Origin: a virus | Reading direction: 5' to 3' (one strand) | Length of the DNA: 43,894 bases | IMG/VR virus record: IMGVR_UViG_3300028920_000125 | Location: 1 to 43,894 of that record | Position numbers and translations under genes: made by a program | Part shown: in pieces, positions 33,383 to 41,910 of the stretch | Position numbering within the stretch: the stretch's first letter is position 1 | How the letters are laid out: the number at the start of each line of letters is the position of its first letter | The notes under the pieces: model-generated | Database searches by the model: none | The model's input: the letters and a program-made list of their open reading frames with translations, nothing else | Told to the model about the DNA's origin: nothing

Positions 33383-33726
33383 GCGCTCAGGATACATTGC
33401 GCGAACTCATGGGCGAGTGCGTGTTTGACGTTGACGACGCCGAGACGCCATCGGAAACTGTCGTGTATCGCCCGAGCGGCGGCGATGCCCGTACGATCCA
33501 GGCAATAGTCAGGCGTCAGAGTAACGAACAGATCGGCATGGCTCGCGCGCCGTCCATCACGCTCACCGTCCCAAACGACGACACGGACGGGATCTCGGCA
33601 ACGGAACTGGACGACGGCGCGGACCAAATCGACGTAGCCGTGAAGCCTGGCGGAACCGCAACGACGCGCAATGTGTACAGGGTCGTGTCAAGCAATGTCG
33701 CTTTTATTACGCTGGAGGTCAAATAA
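33379..33726 (+). CDS. Head-tail connector protein, putative
   Basis: This 115-residue protein starts at TTG 33379 overlapping the previous stop. The beta-barrel-like sequence (YRPSGGDARTIQAIVRRQ, APSITLTVPNDDTDGISATE, VYRVVSSNVAFITLEVK) resembles small head-tail joining proteins that occupy this slot, e.g. gpFII-like proteins. The family call rests on size, order and beta pattern. Confidence 0.55.
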   Translation: MSAQDTLRELMGECVFDVDDAETPSETVVYRPSGGDARTIQAIVRRQSNEQIGMARAPSITLTVPNDDTDGISATELDDGADQIDVAVKPGGTATTRNVYRVVSSNVAFITLEVK

Positions 33727-34316
33727 TGGCAACTCCATTAGTTGACGTGACGTTCAACCAACAGCAACTTGAAGCGCTACAGCGTGAGTTCCGCGCAGCT
33801 CCGAACAAGATCAACAGAATCCAGGCCGGAGCCGTAAACGATACGTTGAAGAATCTTCGCACATACGTCTCGCAAGAACTTCGCGCCGATCTGGCTGTGA
33901 AAGCGCGAGACTTGAAGACGCGCAATTTGGTAGTGCTGCAAAGGGCAAACCGCTTCAACCCGGCTGCGCATCTGCGGGTAACAGGATCACGGATCCCGCT
34001 AAAGTATTTTGACGTGCGGCAGGGGAAAAACGTCACGTCCTGGAAAATCTACAGAGCTGGGCCGCGGAAGAAGGCGCGCGACGTCTTTTTTGCAACTATG
34101 CCGAGCGGTCACTTTGGCGTGTTCCACCGAAGCGCCACCAAGAAAATGCAGCGCAAGCCAAGGCGTGCAGCCATCACCGAAATGTACGGGCCATCTGTGC
34201 CTTACGTAGCCAACAAAATTCCATCACTTTCACAGACAGCATTGGACGCAAAAGTAGGCGCGCGCCTACAAGCAAATCTTGACCAAAGAATACGGTTCGA
34301 ACTGACCAAAGACTAA
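33726..34316 (+). CDS. Minor tail protein Z-like / tail completion protein
   Basis: This 196-residue protein's N-terminal helix (QQLEALQREFRAAPNKINRI, QAGAVNDTLKNLRTYVSQEL) and basic core (KYFDVRQGKNVTSWKIYRAG, FGVFHRSATKKMQRKPRRAA) are typical of prophage minor tail protein Z-like connector proteins, whose ends read VPxxVxxKxxxL like SVPYVANKIPSLSQ here. In lambda, Z is needed for correct tail-end assembly. One-base overlaps with both neighbours. Confidence 0.7.
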   Translation: MATPLVDVTFNQQQLEALQREFRAAPNKINRIQAGAVNDTLKNLRTYVSQELRADLAVKARDLKTRNLVVLQRANRFNPAAHLRVTGSRIPLKYFDVRQGKNVTSWKIYRAGPRKKARDVFFATMPSGHFGVFHRSATKKMQRKPRRAAITEMYGPSVPYVANKIPSLSQTALDAKVGARLQANLDQRIRFELTKD

Positions 34317-34798
34317 TGGCACTATCTATCCTGGAGCAAATCATAGCGCTCATCGTGACAGCCATTGAAGGCGTGACGACCGGCAACGGCTATCAGGTAG
34401 ACGTGACAGGAGTCTACCGCCCGTCAACGCTTGGCGGACAGGACCGGGATTCGCCAGGATCTTACGACGTCCAGCTTGCGCGGGGCGTGTTGGTGCGCAA
34501 TGAAGAAATCGACTTGCTCGGCAATCCGCCGCGGCAGGGCTGGACTGTCCCTGTAGAGATAGACTGTCTGTACCGCCCAAGCTCCAGCAACACAGACCCG
34601 ATCGAACGTGAGCTTGACACGTTCTGGAGCGAAGTCTCGAAGGCGGTAATGACGGACATCCAATGGGGCGGACTGGCGATCGATTCAGAGCTTGGCGCGC
34701 CGAATGATTGGATTGACATGGACGACGGGACGTGTGGCAAAACGGGCGTCCTCAACGTTCACTATCGAGTCCAAGAAACAAACCCATACGCACAATAG
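34316..34798 (+). CDS. Tail terminator/completion protein U-like, putative
   Basis: This 160-residue protein has the order and fold pattern of tail-terminator proteins: N-terminal helix (SILEQIIALIVTAIEGVTTG), strands (DVTGVYRPSTLGG), PVEIDCLYRPSS, a helix (DPIERELDTFWSEVSKAVM) and a final strand (GVLNVHYRVQ). It would cap the tail tube and bind the connector. It overlaps the Z-like gene by one base. Confidence 0.6.
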   Translation: MALSILEQIIALIVTAIEGVTTGNGYQVDVTGVYRPSTLGGQDRDSPGSYDVQLARGVLVRNEEIDLLGNPPRQGWTVPVEIDCLYRPSSSNTDPIERELDTFWSEVSKAVMTDIQWGGLAIDSELGAPNDWIDMDDGTCGKTGVLNVHYRVQETNPYAQ

Positions 34799-34805
34799 GA
34801 CCATC

Positions 34806-35195
34806 ATGAACCTGACAAAGAAAGACATTCTGCAATTCTCAGGAGCCTTCCCAACCCTTCCCAAGGGGAGCGAGCGGTACAACTACGCCATGGCGTTCAA
34901 TTTTCGGCGACTGCTGCCAACGTTTCAGGAGCTGTCCATAGAGCTTAACCCGTCGCCGCGCTATCGCGAATATGCCGCCAAGCTGCAAGCCGACCCGAAC
35001 GGATCTCACGATGAATACGCCGAGGAAATTGCACTGCATCGGCAGAAGGTACTGGACCGCCCGACAATCCTGGCCGAAACGGTCGAGGTAACGCTCCGAA
35101 CAGTCGACTACACAGACGCACCAATCTCTGAACTCACCCCGGCTCAATTGGCCGCAATCATGCCAATGATCAACGAAAAGGAGGAAGAAGTATGA
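34806..35195 (+). CDS. Tail-region hypothetical protein
   Basis: This 129-residue acidic protein starts at ATG 34806 behind AGGACCATC; an upstream in-frame extension overlaps the previous gene and lacks a binding site. Helical (AMAFNFRRLLPTFQELSIEL, YAEEIALHRQKVLDRPTILA), ending ELTPAQLAAIMPMINEKEEE. Directly before the tail tube gene, overlapping it by 4 bases; possibly a tail assembly factor. Confidence 0.6.
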   Translation: MNLTKKDILQFSGAFPTLPKGSERYNYAMAFNFRRLLPTFQELSIELNPSPRYREYAAKLQADPNGSHDEYAEEIALHRQKVLDRPTILAETVEVTLRTVDYTDAPISELTPAQLAAIMPMINEKEEEV

Positions 35196-36133
35196 CGCTT
35201 CTCGCAAAACGCCAAGTCCTCGCGGCCAAGGTCGAATCGACCATCGGGACCGCGGAAACCCTTGCCGCCGCTGATGCGGATTATTTGATTCGGAACCTGG
35301 AAGTCAACATTGACGCCGAAGAGGCTCCACGCGAATACCAGGGGACCGCTTCACCGAACACCGACGCAATCGGCGCGCGTATGGTTACGTTCACGTTCGA
35401 TCTGGAATGTCACGGCAAAGGATCGGCAGGCGTGCCCGACTGGGCGTCTGTATTCCTCACAGCGTGCAGCATGTATGACGATTCGAATACCATGAAGCTT
35501 GTAACCGCTGTTCCCGACACGGCAGGCAACGTTGGGCGCACAATCACTATCGGCGCATACCACGACGGTAGGCGAATTCTTGCTGCCGGATGCATGGGGA
35601 ATGCAATCTTGACGCTGGCAAATGGCATGCCGATGATGGCGCGGTTCAGCTTCCAGGGCAAGCTGTCGGCGATTGACGACACAGCGCTTTTGTCTCCGAC
35701 CCCGCCCGCAGTCATTCCGCCATCGTGCGCCAATCTCACATGGTCGTGGAATTCGCAGAGCCCAAGCGCGGCGTCGCTGGAAATTGATCTGCAGAACGAA
35801 GTCTATATGCGCCCGGACTACGGATCAGGCGCTGGTGCATCTGGCTACGTGGCGGCGTGTGTCGTTAACCGACGCCCGGTGATCCGTGTATCTCCAGAAG
35901 CGACGTTGGTCGCGACTCACGACGTGTATGGAAACTGGCTCAGCTCCACGGCTGGGGCGTTCTCCGTCGCAGTAGGCGGGACACAATACAACATTATGAC
36001 CATCGCCGCGCCAAAGGTGCAGACCCTCTCGCCGAACATGGAAACGACGGACGGGATCATTCGAGACGGCGTGACCCTGCTCTGTACGCGTTCGGCGGCA
36101 GACGACGACGAGCTGACTATCGCGTTTACTTAG
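35192..36133 (+). CDS. Major tail tube protein
   Basis: This 313-residue protein starts MTLLAKRQVLAAKVESTIGT with AADADYLIRNLEVNID and REYQGTASPNTDAIGARMVT, the pattern of siphophage tail-tube proteins ('...E.tyGt...l...da.l..n.e.......r.....lg....v...r...f'). Most of the rest is beta-strand with a C-terminal Ig-like tail. Placement before a frameshifted chaperone and the tape measure is diagnostic. It polymerises as hexameric rings around the tape measure. Confidence 0.8.
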   Translation: MTLLAKRQVLAAKVESTIGTAETLAAADADYLIRNLEVNIDAEEAPREYQGTASPNTDAIGARMVTFTFDLECHGKGSAGVPDWASVFLTACSMYDDSNTMKLVTAVPDTAGNVGRTITIGAYHDGRRILAAGCMGNAILTLANGMPMMARFSFQGKLSAIDDTALLSPTPPAVIPPSCANLTWSWNSQSPSAASLEIDLQNEVYMRPDYGSGAGASGYVAACVVNRRPVIRVSPEATLVATHDVYGNWLSSTAGAFSVAVGGTQYNIMTIAAPKVQTLSPNMETTDGIIRDGVTLLCTRSAADDDELTIAFT

Positions 36134-36142
36134 GGGAAAGAC

Positions 36143-36418
36143 ATGGCCAAGAAACAGCCAAAGCACCTGCAAAAGTTCGCAGATCAGAAGCAAGAAATCA
36201 CGGAACGAATCAAGGCGTTGGGCGTGAATGCGTCCTATGCCATCACAGGCGACCGAAACTATGTCCTGGAGGATGACGGGAGCCTATATATAGAGTCCAG
36301 CCACACCCGGACACCCGTCTCGCGGTGGACAGCACAGCAGTGGGACCAGTACAAAGAAGACTGCTCGCGCGGACTCTGGACCAAGTTGACCACTCGCTTC
36401 GGCGACGGCGGCCGTTAA
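36143..36418 (+). CDS. Tail-region small protein
   Basis: This 91-residue basic protein starts at ATG 36143 behind TTAGGGGAAAGAC. N-terminal helix (LQKFADQKQEITERIKALG), then beta strands (YAITGDRNYVLEDDGSLYIE) and a Trp-rich end (VSRWTAQQWDQYKED). Between tail tube and chaperone; not recognised. Confidence 0.6.
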   Translation: MAKKQPKHLQKFADQKQEITERIKALGVNASYAITGDRNYVLEDDGSLYIESSHTRTPVSRWTAQQWDQYKEDCSRGLWTKLTTRFGDGGR

Positions 36419-36468
36419 TGGTCCGCGACTGCCCGAGCCGAAGCATTATAAAAAGGACCATACCATGA
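36418..36468 (+). CDS. 16-residue coupling frame
   Basis: ATG 36418 overlaps the previous stop (TAATG) and its TGA overlaps the chaperone ATG (ATGA). MVRDCPSRSIIKRTIP has no recognised function. A chain of coupled starts would keep ribosomes moving through this gap, although the chaperone also has its own AAAAAGGACC site. Confidence 0.25.
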   Translation: MVRDCPSRSIIKRTIP

Positions 36469-36848
36469 GCGAAGCCACAACCAAGAGCAGCCTGTTTGCT
36501 CCGACGTTCAGCGTTGAGCTGCCATCCCAGGCAGCCGACCCCAACCGCCCAAAGTTCACCTTCCGCAAAGCTACGGTGTTGGAGATCCTCGGGATAGAGG
36601 ATGCGGTTACCCAAATTCAGAACAGCCAGGCGGATCACGCGGGCATTATTCGTGCGCTCAAGGGGTATGTTGAAGACATGCTCGTTGATGACGCGGCCGC
36701 TGAGATTTTACAGCTTACGTTCGAGCAGTTTGTCGAGCTGTTCTGGTTGATGAAGAATGGCCAGGACGTGAGCCTTGACGAAAAAAAAGAATCCGGGTCG
36801 CCGTCGCCGTCAGATACGGAGATTTGCGACCCCACCAACAGCCAATAG
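36465..36848 (+). CDS. Tail assembly chaperone, G-like unshifted product
   Basis: This 127-residue protein (SSLFAPTFSVELPSQAADPN, FRKATVLEILGIEDAVTQIQ, TFEQFVELFWLMKNGQDVSL) is acidic and helical, with the size and position of lambda gpG-type chaperones between tail tube and tape measure. A run of eight A (36781-36788) reading GAA AAA AAA GAA provides a -1 slip site; shifted ribosomes continue in the frame that ends at 37153. G and GT coat the tape measure and recruit tube protein. Confidence 0.8.
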   Translation: MSEATTKSSLFAPTFSVELPSQAADPNRPKFTFRKATVLEILGIEDAVTQIQNSQADHAGIIRALKGYVEDMLVDDAAAEILQLTFEQFVELFWLMKNGQDVSLDEKKESGSPSPSDTEICDPTNSQ

Positions 36849-37153
36849 ATGAAAATGGCGGAATCGTTGAAATCCTATGCCCAAACTGCAACGGCAAGGC
36901 GAATAGCGAAGGCAAGTACTGCGGCCAATGCGACCGCGGCAACTTCGCCCTGGACTCTACGCCGCTGGAGTTCTGCGGTTGGTGGCCGTTCCGCCTTCTG
37001 GACATCGAGGAAGCGTGGCGCCGGGGGGTGCCAGCCACATCCGGCGGATACCTGGACCAGCCAAACCATATCGCCAGTGCGGTACAGTTCGCGACGACCG
37101 ACTCGGATGTCTATCGGGCGAAGCAACTTGGACCGCTTTCTCAACTCATGTGA
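36465..37153 (+). CDS. Tail assembly chaperone, GT-like -1 frameshift product with zinc-ribbon T domain
   Basis: Expected by a -1 slip at A-AAA-AAA (36782-36788). The product keeps residues 1-108 of the G-like protein, then reads AGA ATC CGG..., reaching the frame that contains CPNCNGKANSEGKYCGQC and WPFRLLDIEEAWRRGVPATS, about 230 residues in total. The two frames overlap from 36782 to 36848 without stops. The T-part has a CxxC...CxxC zinc ribbon and an aromatic helical tail. An independent start for the T frame (TTG 36824) has no ribosome binding site, which supports the frameshift. Confidence 0.75.
36782..36788 (+). promoter_or_regulatory. Slippery heptamer for programmed -1 frameshift
   Basis: A-AAA-AAA in zero frame (codons GAA AAA AAA GAA), within eight consecutive A. 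A GC-rich stretch (GGGTCGCCGTCGCCGTC) a few bases downstream could slow the ribosome. This is the expected location in siphophage tail chaperone genes. Confidence 0.75.
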
Positions 37154-37161
37154 GGTGATCT

Positions 37162-38835
37162 ATGGCGCGTAGACTGGACATCCTGATCAACGCAAAGGGC
37201 GGCACACAAGCCATGTCGACGTTCCGCCAGGTCGGCCAAAGCATCAGCCGGATGGGAATGATGGCGTCTGCGGCGGTGCCTGTCGCGTTGCTGAAAGCGA
37301 CTAATGAGGCGGTCAAGTTCGAGCATCAGATGGCAGGCGTCGGGACGATGCTGAAAGACAACGTTGGGCCGCAAGTCGCCGCGTTCAGTGACCAGATCCA
37401 AGACATGTCGGTTGAGTTTGGGCAGAGTAAAGAAACGCTGAGCAAAGGACTGTATGACATCCTCTCGGCAGGCGTGGACGCAAGCCAGGCGATAGACGTG
37501 CTAAAAAACGCGACCAAGGCGGCGATTGGCGGATTCACTGAGGCTGAGGTGGCGGTCGACGGCGTGACGACCGTGCTTAATGCGTTCCGGTTAAGCGGCA
37601 AAAAATCAAGCCACGTGCTGGACTTGATGTTTAACACGGTGCGGGAGGGCAAGATTACCTTCCAAGAGCTCGCGGAGAACATCTCAAAGCTCGCGCCGTT
37701 GGCTGAAGCGGCTGGTCTGGATGTGCGGGACATGTTTGCCGCTGTCGCGACTGCTGTCAAGATCGAAAAGCCTGAGCGCGCAATGACGGCGATACGGGCA
37801 GCGCTGGTATCTGCAGCCAAAAAAGGCGAAGACTTTTTGGATGTGTTGCGTGACCTTAGAGGCGCAAGCCTCGACCAAATCCTGGCGGCGGGCTACGACA
37901 AACAGGCAGCCCAAGGGATTACTCTATTGGCAGGGAATTATAAAGAGTTCGTCAAGCAGATAGGGCTTAGCCGCAGCGCTGCTGGGGCCGCGGAAGAGGC
38001 GTTTAAGAAGATGTCTGCGACGTCACAGATGCAAGTCAATCAAATGAAGCAAGCGTTCAATTCTGCGTTCACCGACATGGGGCAGGCGATCGTCGATACA
38101 GGGCTTTTGGCGCACCTGAAAGACATCGCCGTGGCAATTTCCGACATTTCGAAAGAAAGCAGGAGAATGGGGCGGCCGGTTGGCGCGGAAATGTCAGGGA
38201 AAAGCGTCGACCCGTCAAGAAAGCCTGACGTGATCCCGATGTGGCGGCACATTGTGCAGGGCTACATGGAGACGATTAACGACGCGTTGTCAGAGACGCC
38301 AATGGACCTGACAAAATTGCCATGGGCTATGAAACAGCCGGGGCACCGGATGGACCTGGAAAGAAGCCGGGCATTGTGGGAAAAGCAGCAGCAAGCCGCC
38401 GAGGAGAAAGCCAGCAAAAAGCAACTCGCCGCACTACTTGGCAGGCTCGACAAAGATGCGGCTGATTTCGCCGCCGGACAAGAAAAAACGCGAGAAGCGG
38501 AAGGCAGGGCCAACTGGCAGGAATTCCGCGCAAAGATGCGTAAACAACTCGGGCTTGACGAGCCGGAAATCAATCTGCCCAAGATGGTCATTCCAGGCGC
38601 TGGCGAAAAGGTGGCGCCCATGATGCAGCAAGGTCCGCAGCAAGGTTTTACGACCCGCTTCCTCTCTGGGCTGTCTGGGCTGACAAACACGCCAGCGAAA
38701 AAGACCGAACAGAACACACGCGCGATCGCCAGCAACACGGCAGAGGCCAACAACATACTCGAAAAGGCAGTGGAAAGCGTCAAGGGCATGCGCGAGGATC
38801 TGAAGTCATTCACCCCAATGTTTGCGTCGCTCTAG
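37162..38835 (+). CDS. Tape measure protein
   Basis: This 557-residue protein starts with INAKGGTQAMSTFRQVGQSI, then a long helical, Ala-rich body with the TP901/PhageMin_Tail-type segment (KETLSKGLYDILSAGVDASQ, AVDGVTTVLNAFRLSGKKSS, FQELAENISKLAPLAEAAGL). A coiled-coil part (residues ~405-460) and a C-terminal region with TRFLSGLSGLTNTP follow. It sets tail length and is ejected with DNA. At about 0.15 nm per residue the tail would be near 80-85 nm, short for a siphovirus. No lysozyme or peptidase insert is seen. Confidence 0.85.
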   Translation: MARRLDILINAKGGTQAMSTFRQVGQSISRMGMMASAAVPVALLKATNEAVKFEHQMAGVGTMLKDNVGPQVAAFSDQIQDMSVEFGQSKETLSKGLYDILSAGVDASQAIDVLKNATKAAIGGFTEAEVAVDGVTTVLNAFRLSGKKSSHVLDLMFNTVREGKITFQELAENISKLAPLAEAAGLDVRDMFAAVATAVKIEKPERAMTAIRAALVSAAKKGEDFLDVLRDLRGASLDQILAAGYDKQAAQGITLLAGNYKEFVKQIGLSRSAAGAAEEAFKKMSATSQMQVNQMKQAFNSAFTDMGQAIVDTGLLAHLKDIAVAISDISKESRRMGRPVGAEMSGKSVDPSRKPDVIPMWRHIVQGYMETINDALSETPMDLTKLPWAMKQPGHRMDLERSRALWEKQQQAAEEKASKKQLAALLGRLDKDAADFAAGQEKTREAEGRANWQEFRAKMRKQLGLDEPEINLPKMVIPGAGEKVAPMMQQGPQQGFTTRFLSGLSGLTNTPAKKTEQNTRAIASNTAEANNILEKAVESVKGMREDLKSFTPMFASL

Positions 38836-38844
38836 GAGAATTAT

Positions 38845-39780
38845 ATGGCAGTTCAGCAAGTAACCCAGCGAAACAACGATAGAGTCCTGCGGTCCGTAAA
38901 AAGCGGGGGCCAGTGGTACGCGGTCGAGGCCGTGCGCGAGTTTGAAGTCTTGATGGACAACATGACCGACGACCCCACACTGGCATTGAACGCGGACGAT
39001 GGGACAACCGCCATCCCAGCGCCGGCCGCAGTCTGGAACGTGTCCAACACCTACCTCAAGGCCCAAGCGCCGACCGTGCGCCGGATGAAAAAGAGTGGAC
39101 TTTTCGAGGTTGTTTGTAACTATCGGGCGCAAGACTTTACGTTGGGCGGGCGGCAATCAGTACCGCCGTTGGACCGGGACATACTGTACAATGAGTACGG
39201 CCAACCGACGATGGTCGAAGTGGACCGTGATAACGGCGGGAACTTGCTCAAGACGGCAGCCGATCAAGTGATTTACGTCCATCTCAAGCACGCCGATCTC
39301 TACATTCAGGCCATCCGCAACGACGACGCGAACACCGACTATACTGCATACTTCATGCACACCAATAACGCGTCCTTCAGCCTTAACGGCAAGTCGTATC
39401 CAGCCGAAACTCTACTTCTTTCGCACGTCGACAAGATCTGGCAGGAAGAAAAATTCGAAGACGAAGTCACCGAGTATTTTCAGTACCAATATCACTTTTA
39501 CGTCCGGTTCGCGCGCGGGACCAACGACCCAACAATCTGGGACGAAAAGATTCTCAACCGTGGCACGGTACATCTGGACGACGACGACGAGCAGGTCGCC
39601 AACACCGATACGGAAGGGAACATAATCACAGAACCGCTGAACCTTGGCGAGCAGGGCGAACTGCTCGCGCCTGGCGCTACTCCGTATTGGCTGGCGTCGG
39701 CGTCGACGTATTCCACATCTGCCTCGTCAAGCGTGCAAATGTATAACACAGCAGACTTTAGCGGACTCGGTCTATCATGA
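38845..39780 (+). CDS. Minor tail protein, unrecognised
   Basis: This 311-residue protein starts at ATG 38845 behind TAGGAGAATT. It is beta-rich with an Asp/Glu-rich middle (VHLDDDDEQVANTDTEGNII) and a Ser-rich end (ASTYSTSASSSVQMYN). It lies where distal-tail or hub proteins occur, but no Dit/Tal motif is visible. Pro-rich DDPTLALNADDGTTAIPAPA suggests an extended strap. It overlaps the next gene by 4 bases. Confidence 0.6.
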   Translation: MAVQQVTQRNNDRVLRSVKSGGQWYAVEAVREFEVLMDNMTDDPTLALNADDGTTAIPAPAAVWNVSNTYLKAQAPTVRRMKKSGLFEVVCNYRAQDFTLGGRQSVPPLDRDILYNEYGQPTMVEVDRDNGGNLLKTAADQVIYVHLKHADLYIQAIRNDDANTDYTAYFMHTNNASFSLNGKSYPAETLLLSHVDKIWQEEKFEDEVTEYFQYQYHFYVRFARGTNDPTIWDEKILNRGTVHLDDDDEQVANTDTEGNIITEPLNLGEQGELLAPGATPYWLASASTYSTSASSSVQMYNTADFSGLGLS

Positions 39781-41405
39781 CGCAAAACTACGGATTGACA
39801 AAAGAGCAGCACAGACGCGTCGGCGCGTCCGTGAGGTATACTGAGTCAATGACCGCCGGTGTCCAAAAGTTTGCGGCAAATGCGAAGGGCAAAGAGACCC
39901 GACTGTGCTACGTGTACGAGAGGATCTATCCCGGCAACATTGCATATCGCGCCAAGCTTGCGCGGCTGGTTGACGGGGAGCTAGAAGTTGACGACGACAA
40001 GACATTTACAGTTTACGACATTACCAACACGCTCCAATACACGAATCATACAACTGCAACGGCGGCAGCTCAATACTGCATAGCAATACTGGTTAATGGC
40101 CAATGGGTTATAGACGCCAGCGCGCCGGCGGCCAGGATGGTATATGTATATGAAGTTCTTGCTGGCGCGACGCATAACGCACAGCCGGCATATTACTATA
40201 GCGGCGGCATTTTTCACGACCCAATGGCACTAGATATCGAGGTGATAGAGATCAACGGGTACTCGATTCAATCAATAATCGACGATGTTGGCCCGCAATA
40301 CTATATGGCGTGGCGCATGCCGTGGGATGATGGGACAGCCGGAGAATGGATTTTTGATAGCAAGACGTCCTTGAGAGATCCGGACACGTACAAAGTGAAG
40401 ATCTCCGCCGCAGACACGACAGAATCGTATTTGGACGATGCCATTGCCGAAGGCGACGCGATCGAAACAACTATTGTAGACCCGGGCGCTGACGAGACGC
40501 TAGAGATCAAGGTGCTGTTTCAAAACTCGATCACCTTGGACGGCGGGGCGAATGCGCTACAGCTCGACGGGGACGAACTCGCACCCGGAAACAATCATTT
40601 CTACGGGACGGACGGGGCCGGGAGTAAGGGCTGGATTGACCTGGACAACTACCTCGACGTCAATCTGGTAGCTGGCGATGCCATGGATATCACCCACGCC
40701 GGAACGGAGTTTACCTTTGACGTACTTTTCACCAATTCGATTGAGCTAAACACCAACCAACTACAGTTGGTCAACGACGTCGACGCTCCAGGGAACAATT
40801 ATGTATATTCGACCAGCAACGCAGGGGTGAAAGGCTGGTATAGCCTCGACGACTATATGCGTGATGCTCTTGTCGCGGGCGATGCGATGGACATTACAGA
40901 GGACCCGACGAGCGTTTTTACGTTTGACGTGCTCTATCAAAATTCGATAACGCTAGACGGAGTGACAAACAAGCTGGAGCTTGACAACGACGAAAACGCA
41001 CCAGGCGATTACACCGTTTATGGCTCGCTGACTCTGGGGGCAAAGGGCTGGCAAGACATATATGACTATGCCACGTCGTCAACGTCTATCGCCAAAAACA
41101 GCATCATAGGGGATCCAATTTCCTTTTCCATAATCGAGCAAATGTCAATCGATGTAGACGCCAACGGCGTCAAGTTGGTCAATGACGAAGCGTCGCCAGG
41201 AAGTTACACGTTTTACGGATGCGACGGTAGCGGCACGAAAGAATGGAACGATTTCACATCGATCACAGTGATCACGGCCGTGCAACTTGACGGCAGCGAC
41301 AATTTGCAATATAAATACGTCGACGCGTACGTATTCCAGCCAACGTCGGAATCCGGATGGGTAACTGTCGACGGCTGGACAACTACTGCATGCACAGATC
41401 CGTAA
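39777..41405 (+). CDS. Tail fibre protein with repeated domain
   Basis: This 542-residue protein has an N-terminal attachment part (residues 1-~190) followed by at least four copies of a ~60-residue unit: N(S/T)I-L-----LQL-(N/D)D--APGN--(V/F)Y-----G-KGW (for example NSITLDGGANALQL, NSIELNTNQLQLVND, NSITLDGVTNKLELDN, ANGVKLVNDEASPG). Repeats of this kind form a trimeric beta fibre with the tip at the C-terminus (VFQPTSESGWVTVDGWT). It is the most likely receptor-binding fibre. Asp/Gly/Asn-rich composition fits. Confidence 0.7.
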   Translation: MTQNYGLTKEQHRRVGASVRYTESMTAGVQKFAANAKGKETRLCYVYERIYPGNIAYRAKLARLVDGELEVDDDKTFTVYDITNTLQYTNHTTATAAAQYCIAILVNGQWVIDASAPAARMVYVYEVLAGATHNAQPAYYYSGGIFHDPMALDIEVIEINGYSIQSIIDDVGPQYYMAWRMPWDDGTAGEWIFDSKTSLRDPDTYKVKISAADTTESYLDDAIAEGDAIETTIVDPGADETLEIKVLFQNSITLDGGANALQLDGDELAPGNNHFYGTDGAGSKGWIDLDNYLDVNLVAGDAMDITHAGTEFTFDVLFTNSIELNTNQLQLVNDVDAPGNNYVYSTSNAGVKGWYSLDDYMRDALVAGDAMDITEDPTSVFTFDVLYQNSITLDGVTNKLELDNDENAPGDYTVYGSLTLGAKGWQDIYDYATSSTSIAKNSIIGDPISFSIIEQMSIDVDANGVKLVNDEASPGSYTFYGCDGSGTKEWNDFTSITVITAVQLDGSDNLQYKYVDAYVFQPTSESGWVTVDGWTTTACTDP

Positions 41406-41406
41406 A

Positions 41407-41910
41407 ATGGCAATCTATACAATAGACGGAAAGATTCTCACCGAAGGCGGCGCCATCGCGGTCCACGAGGATTGTTGTTGCCCAACCCCTACGCCGACGC
41501 CAACTCCCACCCCCACACCAACGCCCACACCAACACCAACGCCGACTGACCCGACGCCGGATTGCAACGGTTGCTCGCCCGCTATCCCGTACACCCTGCA
41601 AGTAACGTTTGGCTCAGCCTGTTCGGTCACCGGTTGCACGTCAGGCTTTACATGGTCCGGATCGTATATTGTGACGTGGTGCGTTAGCTGCGGTTGGCAA
41701 TGGACGGATGGGACTGCATTGATCAATCTGCAGTGGTACCCCAGTTCCACAGATTGGAACCTAGACATGCACCCATCGGTCGGGGATGATTGTTATGCAC
41801 GCTACAAAAAAGCCGCAAATACGCCTTGCATGCCACAGGGAGCCTATACCTTCAACAACCACCAGGGTGGCGCGTCAGGCTGCACAGGCATCGCCATAAG
41901 CGTCTCATGA
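41407..41910 (+). CDS. Cys-rich protein with Pro-Thr linker, tail tip or adhesin candidate
   Basis: This 167-residue protein has a short N-terminal beta part (AIYTIDGKILTEGGAIAVHE), DCCCP, a Pro-Thr repeat (~residues 26-48), then a Cys-rich C-terminal domain with about ten Cys (CNGCSP, CSVTGC, WCVSCGWQW, DDCYAR, PCMP, GCTG) and many aromatic residues. Many Cys in an extracellular-type domain suggests disulfides, or zinc. The linker-plus-domain plan resembles carbohydrate-binding or adhesive modules. It starts one base after the fibre gene's stop and so may form its tip or a cap. Confidence 0.65.
   Translation: MAIYTIDGKILTEGGAIAVHEDCCCPTPTPTPTPTPTPTPTPTPTPTDPTPDCNGCSPAIPYTLQVTFGSACSVTGCTSGFTWSGSYIVTWCVSCGWQWTDGTALINLQWYPSSTDWNLDMHPSVGDDCYARYKKAANTPCMPQGAYTFNNHQGGASGCTGIAISVS
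41480..41547 (+). repeat. Pro-Thr-coding hexamer repeat
   Basis: About eleven CCNACN units (CCAACCCCTACGCCGACGCC...) encode Pro-Thr dipeptides. On the opposite strand this reads as Gly-Val, a shadow. Low-complexity, probably length-variable. Confidence 0.85.

Noticed and set aside
36824-37153. Independent gene starting at TTG 36824
   Set aside because: There is no ribosome binding site, and the frame is open back to the in-phase A-AAA-AAA slip site in the chaperone gene, so a frameshift extension explains it better.
41480-41547. Microsatellite assembly artefact
   Set aside because: The unit varies at synonymous positions and keeps a Pro-Thr frame in a plausible linker, so it is likely genuine.
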